Shown piece after piece: positions 53,006 through 62,511 of a stretch of DNA of 64,000 bases. Within the stretch, counting starts at the first letter, position 1, and every line of letters starts with the position of its first letter. Source of the DNA: JAANXG01 sp963731035 (GTDB taxonomy: Bacteria; Pseudomonadota; Gammaproteobacteria; Arenicellales; JAANXG01); contig CAVSUY010000005.1 of assembly GCA_963731035.1 (NCBI GenBank), positions 1 through 64,000 on the forward strand. Reading direction: 5' to 3'. A program made the position numbers and the translations under genes. The notes beneath the pieces were generated by a model. The model had not been told where the DNA came from, did not search any database, and saw nothing but the letters and a program-made list of their open reading frames with translations.

Positions 53006-53771
53006 ACTCGGACGACGCAAAGCAACGCCGCCGTATTGTCGTCACTCTCGATTCCGGCGACATCGACACCGCGAGCTCGACCGTCTCATTCGTCTGGCCC
53101 GGCGACTGGACGCGGAACTGGAGGGTGTCTTCGTGGAAGACAGTGATCTCTTCGGCTGTCGGAACTGGCATTCGGTATGAATTCCGGTTGACCTCGCAGC
53201 GCAGCGAGCGTTTCGAGTCGGCACGCGTGCAACAGGAGCTGCGCGTGGTCGCCAGGCGAGCCGAGCGAGCCCTGGCGGCCTAACTGAGCACCGAGGGGTC
53301 CGCTGGAGTTTCCGCATCGGTGGGGGTCATGGAGCGCGAGCTGCTCGGCGCCCTGCAGGTCGACGTGCTGGTCCTGACAGTCTTGGAGTGGTGTTCATGC
53401 CTTCGCCGCCGCGGTGGGAAAGGGAGACGATAACCGCTTGCTTCGATGGATCTGAAATGTCGTCGGGAGTTTTGAGGACGGCGTCAGAACTGGCCGCAGA
53501 CTCTAGCGGGGCGACTCTTCAGGTACTCCAGTTTGGCGTCTCGGAACAACAAGCCGGACTGCGGCGGGAAGTGGAGGTTATATTGTCGCTGTATCACTCA
53601 GACGTCGTTTACAACGGGTTGTTGGTAGTATACCTGGCCGGGCTGCTGCGGGTGCTGCAAGAATAGAACAGCTCGGTGCTCGTTATGCAACGCGACAACT
53701 GGCTGCTTCGGTACACTTCTCTGTGCGACTATCTAGGTCATCTGAACTGTCCACTGATTCTGGTGTGCTGA
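53002..53771 (+). pseudogene. Decayed universal-stress-protein-like gene
   Basis: Scattered segments resemble a tandem-UspA-type protein: RRRIVVTLDSGD (from about 53029), LIRLARRLDAELEGVFVEDS in another frame, LTSQRSERFESARVQQELRV, TITACFDGSEMSSGVLRTAS (53430 on), and LVMQRDNWLLRYTSLCDYLG before a TGA at 53769-53771. Each lies in the right order for one protein. At least four disruptions are required. It belongs to the same decayed block as the Lon-like gene upstream. Confidence 0.6.
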
Positions 53772-53825
53772 CGGATAAAGGGTCGAAGTCGCGAGGTTTC
53801 ACCGAATTGGATGTGCGCCGGATCC

Positions 53826-54399
53826 TTATCTCGTAAACAGGTAGATGATTCCGCAGGTGGTGACTGCGATCAACAGCGTCTGAACCCCCGCCAACAGCCA
53901 GAACGTTTCGCTGATCTTCCCGAGGAAGACACCGAGCAGTTAGATCACTGCCATTGCCACCACGATCGATGTTCCAAAGGCAGAAGGGGAACGTCGGCAC
54001 TAGCGCGGAGAGCCAGAACGGAAGGATGATCAGGAGCGATATCACAAGCGATGCGAGTCTGTTCACCAGGGCGATGACGGCGGGGATCAGGTGCCGCGCT
54101 TGTCCATACACCGAGTCCTCGAGGTCGGCGATCATCGCCCCCTCCAGCGCCCGGAGTTCGTGGCGTCGCTCTGCTGTTTCAATGATGTAGGCGCTGCTCA
54201 ACCCGCTCACGGCCAGCGCGATGGCCGCGCCCAAGCAGGTGTTCCTGATTACCACTGGGTCGATTCATACTGACATAGAATCCCGTGATGATGCCCAGCA
54301 TTGCAAGGGCGCCGTCGAAACCATTTACGACGAAATATCGCCGCACAATGACGTGGGCCGCGATCGCAGCAGCAGATAAAGCCTATGAACAAGCCTCAT

Positions 54400-54400
<1 letters not shown>
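53826..54400 (-). pseudogene. Decayed VIT1/CCC1-type membrane protein
   Basis: On the minus strand, RRYFVVNGFDGALAMLGIIT near 54330-54300 is followed by NTCLGAAIALAVSGLSSAYI and ETAERRHELRALEGAMIADL (54235 leftwards), ALVNRLASLVISLLIILPFW, and, in another frame, LLGVFLGKISETFWLLAGVQ and TCGIIYLFTR up to the TAA at 53826-53828. The order fits VIT/CCC1-like transporters (TIGR00267 type). Two or more frameshifts are present. The 5' end disappears into the AT-rich patch at 54.4 kb. Confidence 0.6.
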
Positions 54401-54868
<468 letters not shown>

Positions 54869-56590
54869 ATGGCTGTAAGCAACGTCGAAATAGCGGGTCT
54901 GTTCAACCGTTTGGCGGATCTTCTCGAGATTGACGGCGCCAATCCGTTCCGTGTGCGCGCCTACCGAAATGCCGCGCAAACGGTACGCGCCCAATCCCGC
55001 AGCATGGCGGACAGGGTGGCCCAGGATGAAGATCTGGCGGAGCTGCCCGGTATCGGAGAAGACATCGCCGGCAAGATCCGGACCATCGTAAAGACCGGTC
55101 GGCTGCCTCTGCTGGAGGAAGTCGTCACGCGCGTGCCCGGCGAGCTCAGCGACATCATGAAGATCGAAGGACTCGGGCCGAAGCGGGTGAAGGCGCTGTA
55201 TACGGAACTCAAAGTCAGAAGCTTCGAAGACTTGAAGCGCGCCGCCCGAACCGGTCGTATCCGCGACCTGCCCGGCTTCGGCAGGAAGACCGAAGAAACC
55301 ATACTGAGGCGCGTGGAGGCCTGGAGCGGCCAGGCACAGCGCACGCTGTTGGCCGAGGCGGAGGGCATCGCCGAGCCGTTGATGAAATACCTGTCGAGTT
55401 CCAGGGGGGTGAAACGGCTGATTATCGCCGGCAGCTATCGGCGTCGTCGGGAAACTGTCGGCGACCTGGACATACTCGCAACCGCGAAAAAGGACTCCAA
55501 TGTCATACAGCGTTTCACACAATACGACGACGTTGATGAAATCGTTTCGCACGGCACGACACGCAGCACCGTTCACCTGAAGTCCGGGATCCAGGTTGAT
55601 CTGAGAGTGGTGCCCGAGGTGAGCTACGGGTCGGCATTGCATTATTTCACGGGGTCGAAGTCCCACAACATTGCCCTGCGCACGATCGCCCAGAAGAAGA
55701 AGCTGAAGATCAACGAGTATGGCGTCTTCAAAGGGGACAAGCGGATTGCCGGCAGAACCGAAGAGGAGATCTACGGGTACTTCGGGTTGGCCTATATTCC
55801 CCCCGAACTGCGCGAGGACCGCGGAGAGTTCCAGGCGGCCCGCAGGAATCGCTTGCCGGAGCTGGTCACCGTCGAGGACATCCACGGCGACCTGCATATG
55901 CACACCACGGAGACGGACGGCCGGGAAAAGCTGGAGAACATGGTCAGGGCCGCGCGGAAGAAGGGTTACGAGTACATTGCCATCACCGACCATTCACGGC
56001 ATGTAACCGTGGCCAACGGCATGGACGAGAAGCGCCTGCGAAAGCAGATCGAAGCGATAGACCGACTGAACGATAAGCTCGGAGACATCGTCGTGCTGAA
56101 GGGCATCGAGCTGGATATTCTGGACGACGGGTCGCTGGATCTGCCGGACCGAGTGTTGAAGGAGCTGGATCTCACCGTCTGCGCCATCCATTCGGGGTTC
56201 AAGCTGTCCCGAAAAAACCAGACTGAGCGTGTGCTGCGAGCCATGGACAACCGTCACTTCAACGTCTTCGCGCATCCTACCGGCCGGCTGATCAACAAGC
56301 GTGACGCTTACGACATCGACATAGAGCGGGTCATGGAGGGGGCGAAGGAGCGCGGGTGCTTTCTGGAGGTGAATGCCAGTCCGGAACGGCTGGATCTGAA
56401 CGATGACGCATGCAGGACGGCGAAATCCCTGGGCCTCAAGGTTGCCATATCCACCGATGCGCACAGCACGGCAAACCTCGACACCATGCGCTTCGGCGTC
56501 GACCAGGCCTGCCGGGGATGGCTGGAGGCGGGCGACGTGATCAACACGCGTTCCCTGCAGTCTTTGACAAAACTGCTTAAACGCAGTTGA
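54869..56590 (+). CDS. polX: PolX-type DNA polymerase/3'-5' exonuclease
   Basis: A 573-residue family X polymerase with C-terminal PHP domain. Helix-hairpin-helix repeats are in the first 130 residues (ELPGIGEDIAGKIRTIVKTG). The nucleotidyltransferase centre is GSYRRRRETVGDLDILATAK with the D-x-D pair and later VDLRVV. The PHP metal residues start at IHGDLHMHTTETDGREKLEN and include AITDHSRH and the final TDAH. It fills gaps in base-excision repair and trims 3' ends. It is followed by a stub of an Fpg-type glycosylase gene, its usual repair partner. Confidence 0.93.
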   Translation: MAVSNVEIAGLFNRLADLLEIDGANPFRVRAYRNAAQTVRAQSRSMADRVAQDEDLAELPGIGEDIAGKIRTIVKTGRLPLLEEVVTRVPGELSDIMKIEGLGPKRVKALYTELKVRSFEDLKRAARTGRIRDLPGFGRKTEETILRRVEAWSGQAQRTLLAEAEGIAEPLMKYLSSSRGVKRLIIAGSYRRRRETVGDLDILATAKKDSNVIQRFTQYDDVDEIVSHGTTRSTVHLKSGIQVDLRVVPEVSYGSALHYFTGSKSHNIALRTIAQKKKLKINEYGVFKGDKRIAGRTEEEIYGYFGLAYIPPELREDRGEFQAARRNRLPELVTVEDIHGDLHMHTTETDGREKLENMVRAARKKGYEYIAITDHSRHVTVANGMDEKRLRKQIEAIDRLNDKLGDIVVLKGIELDILDDGSLDLPDRVLKELDLTVCAIHSGFKLSRKNQTERVLRAMDNRHFNVFAHPTGRLINKRDAYDIDIERVMEGAKERGCFLEVNASPERLDLNDDACRTAKSLGLKVAISTDAHSTANLDTMRFGVDQACRGWLEAGDVINTRSLQSLTKLLKRS

Positions 56591-56601
56591 GAGCCAGGAC
56601 T

Positions 56602-56664
56602 GTGCCGGAGTTGCCCGATGTCGAAGTCGAACGCCGTTGTCGAAAATGTCAGCCGAAACGTTGA
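56602..56664 (+). pseudogene. N-terminal stub of an Fpg/MutM-type DNA glycosylase
   Basis: GTG 56602 opens MPELPDVEVERRCRKCQPKR and then a stop at 56662-56664. P-E-L-P-D/E-V-E-x-x-R-R is the diagnostic start of formamidopyrimidine-DNA glycosylases, with catalytic Pro and Glu. Nothing of the rest of the roughly 270-residue protein remains, because the second N-ATPase operon starts directly afterwards. The FNR-like box of that operon overlaps the stub's end. Confidence 0.6.
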
Positions 56665-56674
56665 TTCAAATCAA
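56661..56674 (+). promoter_or_regulatory. FNR/ANR-type box before the second N-ATPase operon
   Basis: TTGATTCAAATCAA is a perfect TTGAT-N4-ATCAA palindrome, 54 bases before the atpD ATG. At -41.5 spacing transcription would start near 56709. No good -10 box lies at the ideal place; CATGAT at 56705-56710 is the nearest candidate. Confidence 0.6.
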
Positions 56675-56728
56675 CGGAAGGCAGGATAACCCCCTTCGCA
56701 TGCGCATGATTTGGCAGAATTTGACGCC

Positions 56729-58171
56729 ATGAACGAGCCCAACCGGGCTGCTCACCCACTGGAGTCCGACCGTGGCGTCGAGCGAATGGCGGCGCACCAA
56801 TCCGGCCGCGTCGTGGCGGTGCGCGGCAACGTGGTGGATGCCCAGTTCCCGCCACCGCTGCCCGAGCGCAATCGCCAGCTACTGGCCGGGGACGACGAAC
56901 GGGTGGTACTGGAGGTGCAGACCCACCTGGATGCCGGGACCGCACGATGCATCGCCCTGAACTCGACGCGCGGCCTGGGCCGCGGTGATCCCGTGCGCAA
57001 TACCGGTGCCGACCTGGAGATCCCGGTGGGCGAGGGCCTGCTAGGTCGGATGTTGAACGTGTTCGGGCAATCGATCGACGGCAAGGGCGAAATCGAAGAG
57101 GACCTTCGCTGGCCCATACACCGCCCGGCCTTGTCGCTGGCGGATCGGGTGACGAGTGCGGAAATTTTCGAAACCGGGATAAAGGCCATAGACCTGCTCG
57201 CGCCGCTGGAGCGTGGCGGCAAGGCCGGAATGTTCGGCGGGGCGGGTGTGGGCAAGACGGTGTTGATCAACGAGCTCATCAATAACATGGCCCAGCACTA
57301 CGGCGGCGTAAGCCTGTTCTGCGGCATAGGGGAGCGCCTGCGCGAGGCCGAGGAGTTGTACCGCTCCATGTCGGAATCCGGAGTCCTCGGCAAGGCGGTG
57401 CTGATCTTCGGCCAGATGAACGAGCCGCCGGGCGCGCGTTTTCGAGTCGGCCACGCGGCGGCGACGATTGCTGAATATTTCCGAGACGAACTGGGACGCG
57501 ATGTCCTTTTCCTGATCGACAACGTGTTCCGCTTCGTCCAGTCGGGAATGGAGGTGTCCGGGCTGATGGGGCGGATCCCTTCCCGCGTCGGCTACCAGCC
57601 GACCCTGGCGAGCGAGCTCGCCGAGCTCGAGGAGCGCATCGGCAGTTCCCGCAACGGGAACGTGACGTCCGTGCAAGCCGTGTATGTGCCCGCCGACGAC
57701 CTCACGGACCCGGCAGCTACCCACATATTCGCGCACCTGTCGGCATTCATCGTTTTATCGCGCAAGCGCGCGAGTCAGGGGCTGTATCCGGCGATCGACC
57801 CGCTGCAGACGGATTCCAAGATGCTGAATCCCGACGTCGTCGGCGAGCGCCACTACCGGACCGCGCAGGCGGTGCGAAGCACACTGGCCGAGTACGAAGA
57901 GCTGAAGGATATTATCTCCATGCTGGGCATCGAGGAGCTGTCACGCGAGGACCGGGAGACCGTGGACAAGGCGCGGCGCCTGGAAAGGTTCCTGACCCAG
58001 CCCTTCGTCACCACCGAGCAGTTCACCGGGCATGACGGCAGGATCGTTCCGCTGGAGGCCACGGTTTCCGGCTGCGACAGGATTCTCGACGGAGAGTTTT
58101 CCGATATACCGGAGCGCGCCTTGTACATGATCGGTTCCATCGAGGAAGCTAGAAAGGAGATGTCCCAATGA
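56729..58171 (+). CDS. atpD: N-ATPase F1 subunit beta, copy 2
   Basis: A 480-residue catalytic beta subunit with GGAGVGKT at 170-177, SLFCGIGERLREAEELYRSM, FGQMNEPPGARFR and LFLIDNVFRFVQSG. It is homologous to the first copy along the whole length, but many positions differ, including next to the catalytic motifs, so it is not a recent duplicate. The start ATG 56729 is preferred over an upstream TTG (56711) and ATG 56786; no clear ribosome site is seen. Confidence 0.92.
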   Translation: MNEPNRAAHPLESDRGVERMAAHQSGRVVAVRGNVVDAQFPPPLPERNRQLLAGDDERVVLEVQTHLDAGTARCIALNSTRGLGRGDPVRNTGADLEIPVGEGLLGRMLNVFGQSIDGKGEIEEDLRWPIHRPALSLADRVTSAEIFETGIKAIDLLAPLERGGKAGMFGGAGVGKTVLINELINNMAQHYGGVSLFCGIGERLREAEELYRSMSESGVLGKAVLIFGQMNEPPGARFRVGHAAATIAEYFRDELGRDVLFLIDNVFRFVQSGMEVSGLMGRIPSRVGYQPTLASELAELEERIGSSRNGNVTSVQAVYVPADDLTDPAATHIFAHLSAFIVLSRKRASQGLYPAIDPLQTDSKMLNPDVVGERHYRTAQAVRSTLAEYEELKDIISMLGIEELSREDRETVDKARRLERFLTQPFVTTEQFTGHDGRIVPLEATVSGCDRILDGEFSDIPERALYMIGSIEEARKEMSQ

Positions 58172-58587
58172 TAGCGACGGCACCGAACACCATGCATCTG
58201 AAAGTGCTGCTGTCCACCGAGGTGTTGGTGGACGAGCCCGTCGTCAAGCTGATCGCCGAAGCGCCCGACGGTTATTTCTGCCTGTTGCCTCGCCACCGGG
58301 ACTTCGTGGCACCGCTAGTGCCCGGTGTGCTCGCTTACTTCCTGGAACCGATGGGTGAGCGGTTCGTCGCGGTCGACGAGGGCATTCTGGTCAAGTACGC
58401 CCGCACGGTGATGGTCTCCGCCTACGGCGGGGTATGCGGGGACAGCCTCGAGCGCCTGCAGGAGCTGGTGACGACAGCCTTTGTGCAGCTCGACGAGCAC
58501 GAGCGCAAGGCCCGTACGGCCTTGTCGCGCTTGGAGGCGGGAACTCTGCGCAAGTTCAAAGAGCTGCAGGACGTTATGCATGGTTGA
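58168..58587 (+). CDS. atpC: N-ATPase F1 subunit epsilon, copy 2
   Basis: A 139-residue epsilon subunit: MHLKVLLSTEVLVDEPVVKL, then DGYFCLLPRHRDFVAPLVPG and the helical C-terminus (RKARTALSRLEAGTLRKFKE). It overlaps atpD by four bases and atpQ by eight. Sequence differs strongly from the first copy, as is common for epsilon. Confidence 0.87.
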   Translation: MIATAPNTMHLKVLLSTEVLVDEPVVKLIAEAPDGYFCLLPRHRDFVAPLVPGVLAYFLEPMGERFVAVDEGILVKYARTVMVSAYGGVCGDSLERLQELVTTAFVQLDEHERKARTALSRLEAGTLRKFKELQDVMHG

Positions 58588-58897
58588 AAACAACGCCAAT
58601 GAAGATCGGGCAGGCTATCAGATTCCGCTGGCGGACGAAGTCGGCCGCAAAGCACGGCGAAAGCTCCGTGGGCGGAGCGAGAAAAGACGTCCGGTATGGT
58701 TCGGGCTGGGCATGTTCGGCCTCGTCGGGTGGGCGGTGGCGATCCCCACACTGGTCGGCATCGGCATCGGTGTGTGGTTGGATGCGCACCATCCGGCCGG
58801 GCAGGTATCCTGGACGCTCACCTTCCTGGTTATCGGTATCCTTATAGGCTGTCTGAACGCGTGGTATTGGATCAAGCAGGAGAGTCATCGTGAGTGA
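58580..58897 (+). CDS. atpQ: N-ATPase accessory membrane protein AtpQ, copy 2
   Basis: A 105-residue AtpI-like protein with a basic N-terminal part (GRKARRKLRGRSEKRRPVW) and two hydrophobic segments (GLGMFGLVGWAVAIPTLVGI and WTLTFLVIGILIGCLNAWYW). ATG 58580 lies inside the end of atpC. The W-A/L-I-I/A-P-T-L-x-G motif is shared with the first AtpQ. Confidence 0.82.
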   Translation: MVENNANEDRAGYQIPLADEVGRKARRKLRGRSEKRRPVWFGLGMFGLVGWAVAIPTLVGIGIGVWLDAHHPAGQVSWTLTFLVIGILIGCLNAWYWIKQESHRE

Positions 58898-59204
58898 CAT
58901 TCTCTGGTTGACGTTTATGTTCCTGGTCGGCGGGGCCCTGGCGTTGGTGTGGCTGGCGTTCCTGTGGGCTAACGTTCAGAGCCTGGTACACAAGGAGAAG
59001 CGAGGCCTGCCCCTCCTGGCTGGAGCGTTGCTGCGCCTCTTGCTGGTGGCGGCCGGGTTCTATCTGGTGATTTCCGTCAGCCGCAGCTGGACATACCTGC
59101 TGGCAGCGCTGGCGGGCTTCATCCTGATTCGTTTCGTGGTGCTGGTTGTCGTTCGCCGGCGCGGGCAGGATCCGGCTCCCTCCGTTTCGCGGGGTAACGC
59201 GTGA
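58890..59204 (+). CDS. atpR: N-ATPase accessory membrane protein AtpR, copy 2
   Basis: A 104-residue protein with three hydrophobic segments, the last LLAALAGFILIRFVVLVVVR containing the Arg also present in the first AtpR (A-G-F-I-x-x-R-F). Starts at GTG 58890, overlapping the atpQ end by eight bases and the atpB start by four. Its C-terminal RRRGQDPAPSVSRGNA is cytosolic. Confidence 0.8.
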   Translation: MSDILWLTFMFLVGGALALVWLAFLWANVQSLVHKEKRGLPLLAGALLRLLLVAAGFYLVISVSRSWTYLLAALAGFILIRFVVLVVVRRRGQDPAPSVSRGNA

Positions 59205-59911
59205 CCATCAGTCCCGACAGCGTCGTGTTCTGGGAGTGGGGAGTGTTCCAGCTCAACCTCACGATCGCGCTCACCTGGCTGATCATGGCGCTGCTGACGT
59301 TGGTGTCCTGGTTGATTACCCGCCGGCTGAGCACCGGAACGGATCTGTCTCGCTGGCAGAATCTGCTGGAAGTGCTGGTGGCCGGCATCCGCGACCAGAT
59401 ACGCGGCGTGAGCCACCAGGAGCCCGGACGCTACTTGCCGTTCATTGGCACCTTGTTCCTGTTCATCGCGACCGCCAACCTGCTCAACATCGTGCCGGGC
59501 TACATGGCACCCACGGGGTCGCTGTCCACCACTACCGCCCTGGCGATATGCGTGTTCGTCGCGGTCCCCCTGTACGGCATTGTGTACCAGGGGCCGTCGC
59601 GATATTTCAAACACTACGTGCAGCCCACCGCCTTGATGCTGCCCTTCAATATCATCGGCGAGGTGTCCCGCATCCTCGCGCTCGCAGTGCGCCTGTACGG
59701 AAACATCATGAGCGGCACCGTGATCGTCGCCATACTGCTCAGCATCACGCCGTATTTCTTCCCGGTCGTGATGCAGGTGCTGGGGCTGCTGACCGGCATC
59801 ATCCAGGCTTACATATTCGCCATCCTGGCGATGGTATACATCGCATCCGCCGCGTCAGTGACGGCAGGTCAGGAAGGCACTGAAACCGGGCCCGGCGGTC
59901 CGGAAGACTAA
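59201..59911 (+). CDS. atpB: N-ATPase Fo subunit a, copy 2
   Basis: A 236-residue subunit a starting at GTG 59201, overlapping atpR. The essential Arg is in LALAVRLYGNIMSGTVIVAI, with TALMLPFNIIGEVSRILALA just before. The final segment is TGIIQAYIFAILAMVYIASA. The segment opposite the c ring is S-G-T-V rather than S-H-E-L of the first copy, matching the difference in the c subunits. Confidence 0.9.
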   Translation: MTISPDSVVFWEWGVFQLNLTIALTWLIMALLTLVSWLITRRLSTGTDLSRWQNLLEVLVAGIRDQIRGVSHQEPGRYLPFIGTLFLFIATANLLNIVPGYMAPTGSLSTTTALAICVFVAVPLYGIVYQGPSRYFKHYVQPTALMLPFNIIGEVSRILALAVRLYGNIMSGTVIVAILLSITPYFFPVVMQVLGLLTGIIQAYIFAILAMVYIASAASVTAGQEGTETGPGGPED

Positions 59912-59929
59912 TCGATTCGGAGGTAGCGC

Positions 59930-60208
59930 ATGAACAGCATTTCACTCATTGGCATGATCTCGGTATTCACCGCCGGCCTGACCATAGCGATCGGATCGAT
60001 AGGACCGGCGCTGGGCGAGGGGCGGGCCGTGGCCCAGGCGCTGAGCGCGATCGCCCAGCAGCCCGACGAGACCGCCACCATTACCCGCACTTTGTTCGTG
60101 GGACTGGCCATGATCGAATCCACAGCGATTTACTGTTTCGTGGTTACCATGATTCTTCTGTTCGCGAATCCGTTCTGGAATTTGGTCGTCGCCGGAGCCG
60201 GGGGCTGA
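59930..60208 (+). CDS. atpE: N-ATPase Fo subunit c, copy 2
   Basis: A 92-residue c subunit. Helix 1 has E30 (IGPALGEGRAVAQ) at the Gln32 position of Na+ rings, and helix 2 carries Glu63-Ser64-Thr65 with Tyr68 (GLAMIESTAIYCF), the full E-S-T-x-x-Y pattern of sodium-binding c subunits. The loop is QQP. In the first copy S-T is replaced by T-M. GGAGG lies before the ATG. Confidence 0.92.
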   Translation: MNSISLIGMISVFTAGLTIAIGSIGPALGEGRAVAQALSAIAQQPDETATITRTLFVGLAMIESTAIYCFVVTMILLFANPFWNLVVAGAGG

Positions 60209-60211
60209 CCT

Positions 60212-60970
60212 ATGCAAATCGACTGGATCACCGTTTCCGCCCAGATCGTCAACTTTCTGGTGCTGGTCTACTTGCTGCAGCACTTCCTATACCGGCCCGT
60301 GATCGACGCCATGGAAAAGCGCGAACGGCGCATCGCCGACCGGCTCAACACTGGCGAACAACGCGAGATCGAGGCCAGGGAGCAGATCGACGCATATCGA
60401 CACAAGACCGAGCACCTCGAAAGCACACGCAGTTCGCTGCTGGAACGCTACAAACAGGAAGCGGGGGAGGAGAAGCAGCAGCTTCTCGAACAGGCCCGCG
60501 AGGAGGTCCAGGCGTCGAAGCGCCACTGGCAGCAGCAGGCCGCCCGGGAAAAGCGTGAATTTCTGGAAGGCTTGCGCCGGCAAACCGAAGCGGTGGTGAC
60601 GACGATTGCGCGCAAGGTCCTCGCCGACCTGGCGGATGCCTCGCTCGAGGACCGGGTTATAGAGCGCTTCATGCGCCTTCTTCCGGAGATGGATGAAGAC
60701 ACCCGTCTCACCTTCATGGAATCACGGGGTGCCCTGCAGATCAGCACTGCCTTCGAGCTCGAAGAAGCGCAGCGCGAGCGCGTCACCCGGGCGCTGCGGG
60801 GGCACCTGGGCAAAGACCGGAGGATCGAGTTCAAGGTCCTGCCGGACCTGTTGTGTGGAATCCGACTGGGGGACGACGGCCACGCCCTGGAGTGGACTTT
60901 GACGGACTACCTGGCCCAGATCGGGGAAAGCATGGACACCGCTATCGACAATGCTGTCCAACAGACCTGA
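60212..60970 (+). CDS. atpF: N-ATPase Fo subunit b with delta-like C-terminus, copy 2
   Basis: A 252-residue subunit b: MQIDWITVSAQIVNFLVLVY as membrane helix, then a long Glu/Arg-rich coiled coil (EAREQIDAYRHKTEHLESTR). From about residue 175 it resembles delta (LQISTAFELEEAQRERVTRA, RIEFKVLPDLLCGIRLGDDG, LEWTLTDYLAQI). As in the first operon there is no separate delta gene. Confidence 0.87.
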   Translation: MQIDWITVSAQIVNFLVLVYLLQHFLYRPVIDAMEKRERRIADRLNTGEQREIEAREQIDAYRHKTEHLESTRSSLLERYKQEAGEEKQQLLEQAREEVQASKRHWQQQAAREKREFLEGLRRQTEAVVTTIARKVLADLADASLEDRVIERFMRLLPEMDEDTRLTFMESRGALQISTAFELEEAQRERVTRALRGHLGKDRRIEFKVLPDLLCGIRLGDDGHALEWTLTDYLAQIGESMDTAIDNAVQQT

Positions 60971-60983
60971 TCGAGAAGGTTCG

Positions 60984-62507
60984 ATGCTCAAGGGCGTTCT
61001 GGATGACACGTTCCAGCGCCTGGAGGGCGTTGTGCAACGCGCGAAGCCGCGGCCCAGACTGCGGCAGGCGGGGCGGCTGTCATATATCGGCGGCGGTATC
61101 GCGCGTGTCAACGGGCTGCCCGACGTCACCTCTGAAGAGCTGATCGAGTTTCCCGGTGGCCTGTTGGGCGTTGCCGTGAACCTCGAGCCAGGGGAGGTGG
61201 GGGTGATACTGCTCGGCGACAGCGATGCCCTGAATGCCGGTGTCCAGGTTACCGCGACCGGGCGCGAGGCCGATGCGCCGGTCGGGGAAGCCCTCATCGG
61301 CCGGGTCATCGACGCCACCGGCAGGATCCTGGATCAGGGGCCGCGGCTGGAGACCGCCATGCGCCTGCCCGTGGAGAGACCGGCGCCCGCGGTCATCGAC
61401 CGCTTGCCGGTGACGGTGCCGCTGGAAACGGGCATCAAGGCCATCGACGCGCTGATACCCATCGGACGCGGCCAGCGCGAGCTGATCCTCGGCGACCGTC
61501 AAACCGGTAAGACCTCCGTGGCGGTGGACACCATCATCAACCAGCGGGACAAGGGGGTCGTGTGTGTTTATTGCGCGCTCGGCCAGCGCGGCACCGCGGT
61601 CGCCCGGGTCGTGGATTCGCTTCGCCGCCACGGGGCCATGGCCCACACCATCGTCGTGGTGGGCGCTGACGACGCCCCCCCCGGGCTGCGCTTCGTCACG
61701 CCCTATGCCGCGACCTCCATGGCGGAGTACTTCATGGAGCAGGGACGCGACGTTCTGATCGTGTACGACGACCTCACCCGCCACGCGCGGGCGTACCGGG
61801 AGCTTTCCCTGCTGCTGCGGCGTCCTCCCGGCCGCGAAGCCTATCCCGGAGATATCTTCTACATTCATTCACGTCTGCTTGAGCGCGCCACCCACCTCAA
61901 CGACAGGCATGGAGGCGGGTCCTTGACGGCGCTGCCGGTGGTCGAGACCCAGGCCCAGGACATCTCGGCGTATATCCCCACCAACCTGATCTCAATCACC
62001 GATGGCCAGATCTATCTGTCGCCGGTGTTGTTTCGCAAGGGCTGGTTGCCGGCCATCGACGTCGGTAAATCGGTATCCCGCGTCGGTGGCAAGACCCAAT
62101 ACCCTTCACTACGCAGCGTGGCAGCGGATCTTCGCCTCGCCTATTCGCAGTTCGAGGAGCTGGAAACCTTCGCGCGGTTCAGCGCGCGCCTGGACAAAGA
62201 TACCCGTGCCACCCTCGAGCGCGGCCGGCGGGTGCGCGAAATATTGAGACAGGGCGAGCACCGGCCGCTGCGAACCAGCGAGCAGGCGATGGTTCTGAAA
62301 GCGGTCAATGCCGGTCTGCTGGACGACACGCCGGTCGATAGCACCAGGGACGCCGAGGAGGCGCTTCGGGAACACATTGTCAAAGCATTTCCCGAACTGT
62401 GCCTGCGACTTGACGATGGCGAGGCCTTGGACGACAGCGAATGGGACCGCATCCTCGAGCAAATCGAGACCATCGCTCGCGAATTCCGATCTTCAACTGG
62501 AGCGTGA
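60984..62507 (+). CDS. atpA: N-ATPase F1 subunit alpha, copy 2
   Basis: A 507-residue alpha subunit with P-loop GDRQTGKT (170-177), VYCALGQRGTAVARVVDSLR, LIVYDDLTRHA and SVSRVGGKTQYPS. ATG 60984 has GAGAAGG upstream; an in-frame extension of 11 codons overlaps atpF. It lacks the acidic C-terminal tail of the first copy and ends at normal length. Confidence 0.92.
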   Translation: MLKGVLDDTFQRLEGVVQRAKPRPRLRQAGRLSYIGGGIARVNGLPDVTSEELIEFPGGLLGVAVNLEPGEVGVILLGDSDALNAGVQVTATGREADAPVGEALIGRVIDATGRILDQGPRLETAMRLPVERPAPAVIDRLPVTVPLETGIKAIDALIPIGRGQRELILGDRQTGKTSVAVDTIINQRDKGVVCVYCALGQRGTAVARVVDSLRRHGAMAHTIVVVGADDAPPGLRFVTPYAATSMAEYFMEQGRDVLIVYDDLTRHARAYRELSLLLRRPPGREAYPGDIFYIHSRLLERATHLNDRHGGGSLTALPVVETQAQDISAYIPTNLISITDGQIYLSPVLFRKGWLPAIDVGKSVSRVGGKTQYPSLRSVAADLRLAYSQFEELETFARFSARLDKDTRATLERGRRVREILRQGEHRPLRTSEQAMVLKAVNAGLLDDTPVDSTRDAEEALREHIVKAFPELCLRLDDGEALDDSEWDRILEQIETIAREFRSSTGA

Positions 62508-62511
62508 GTGG

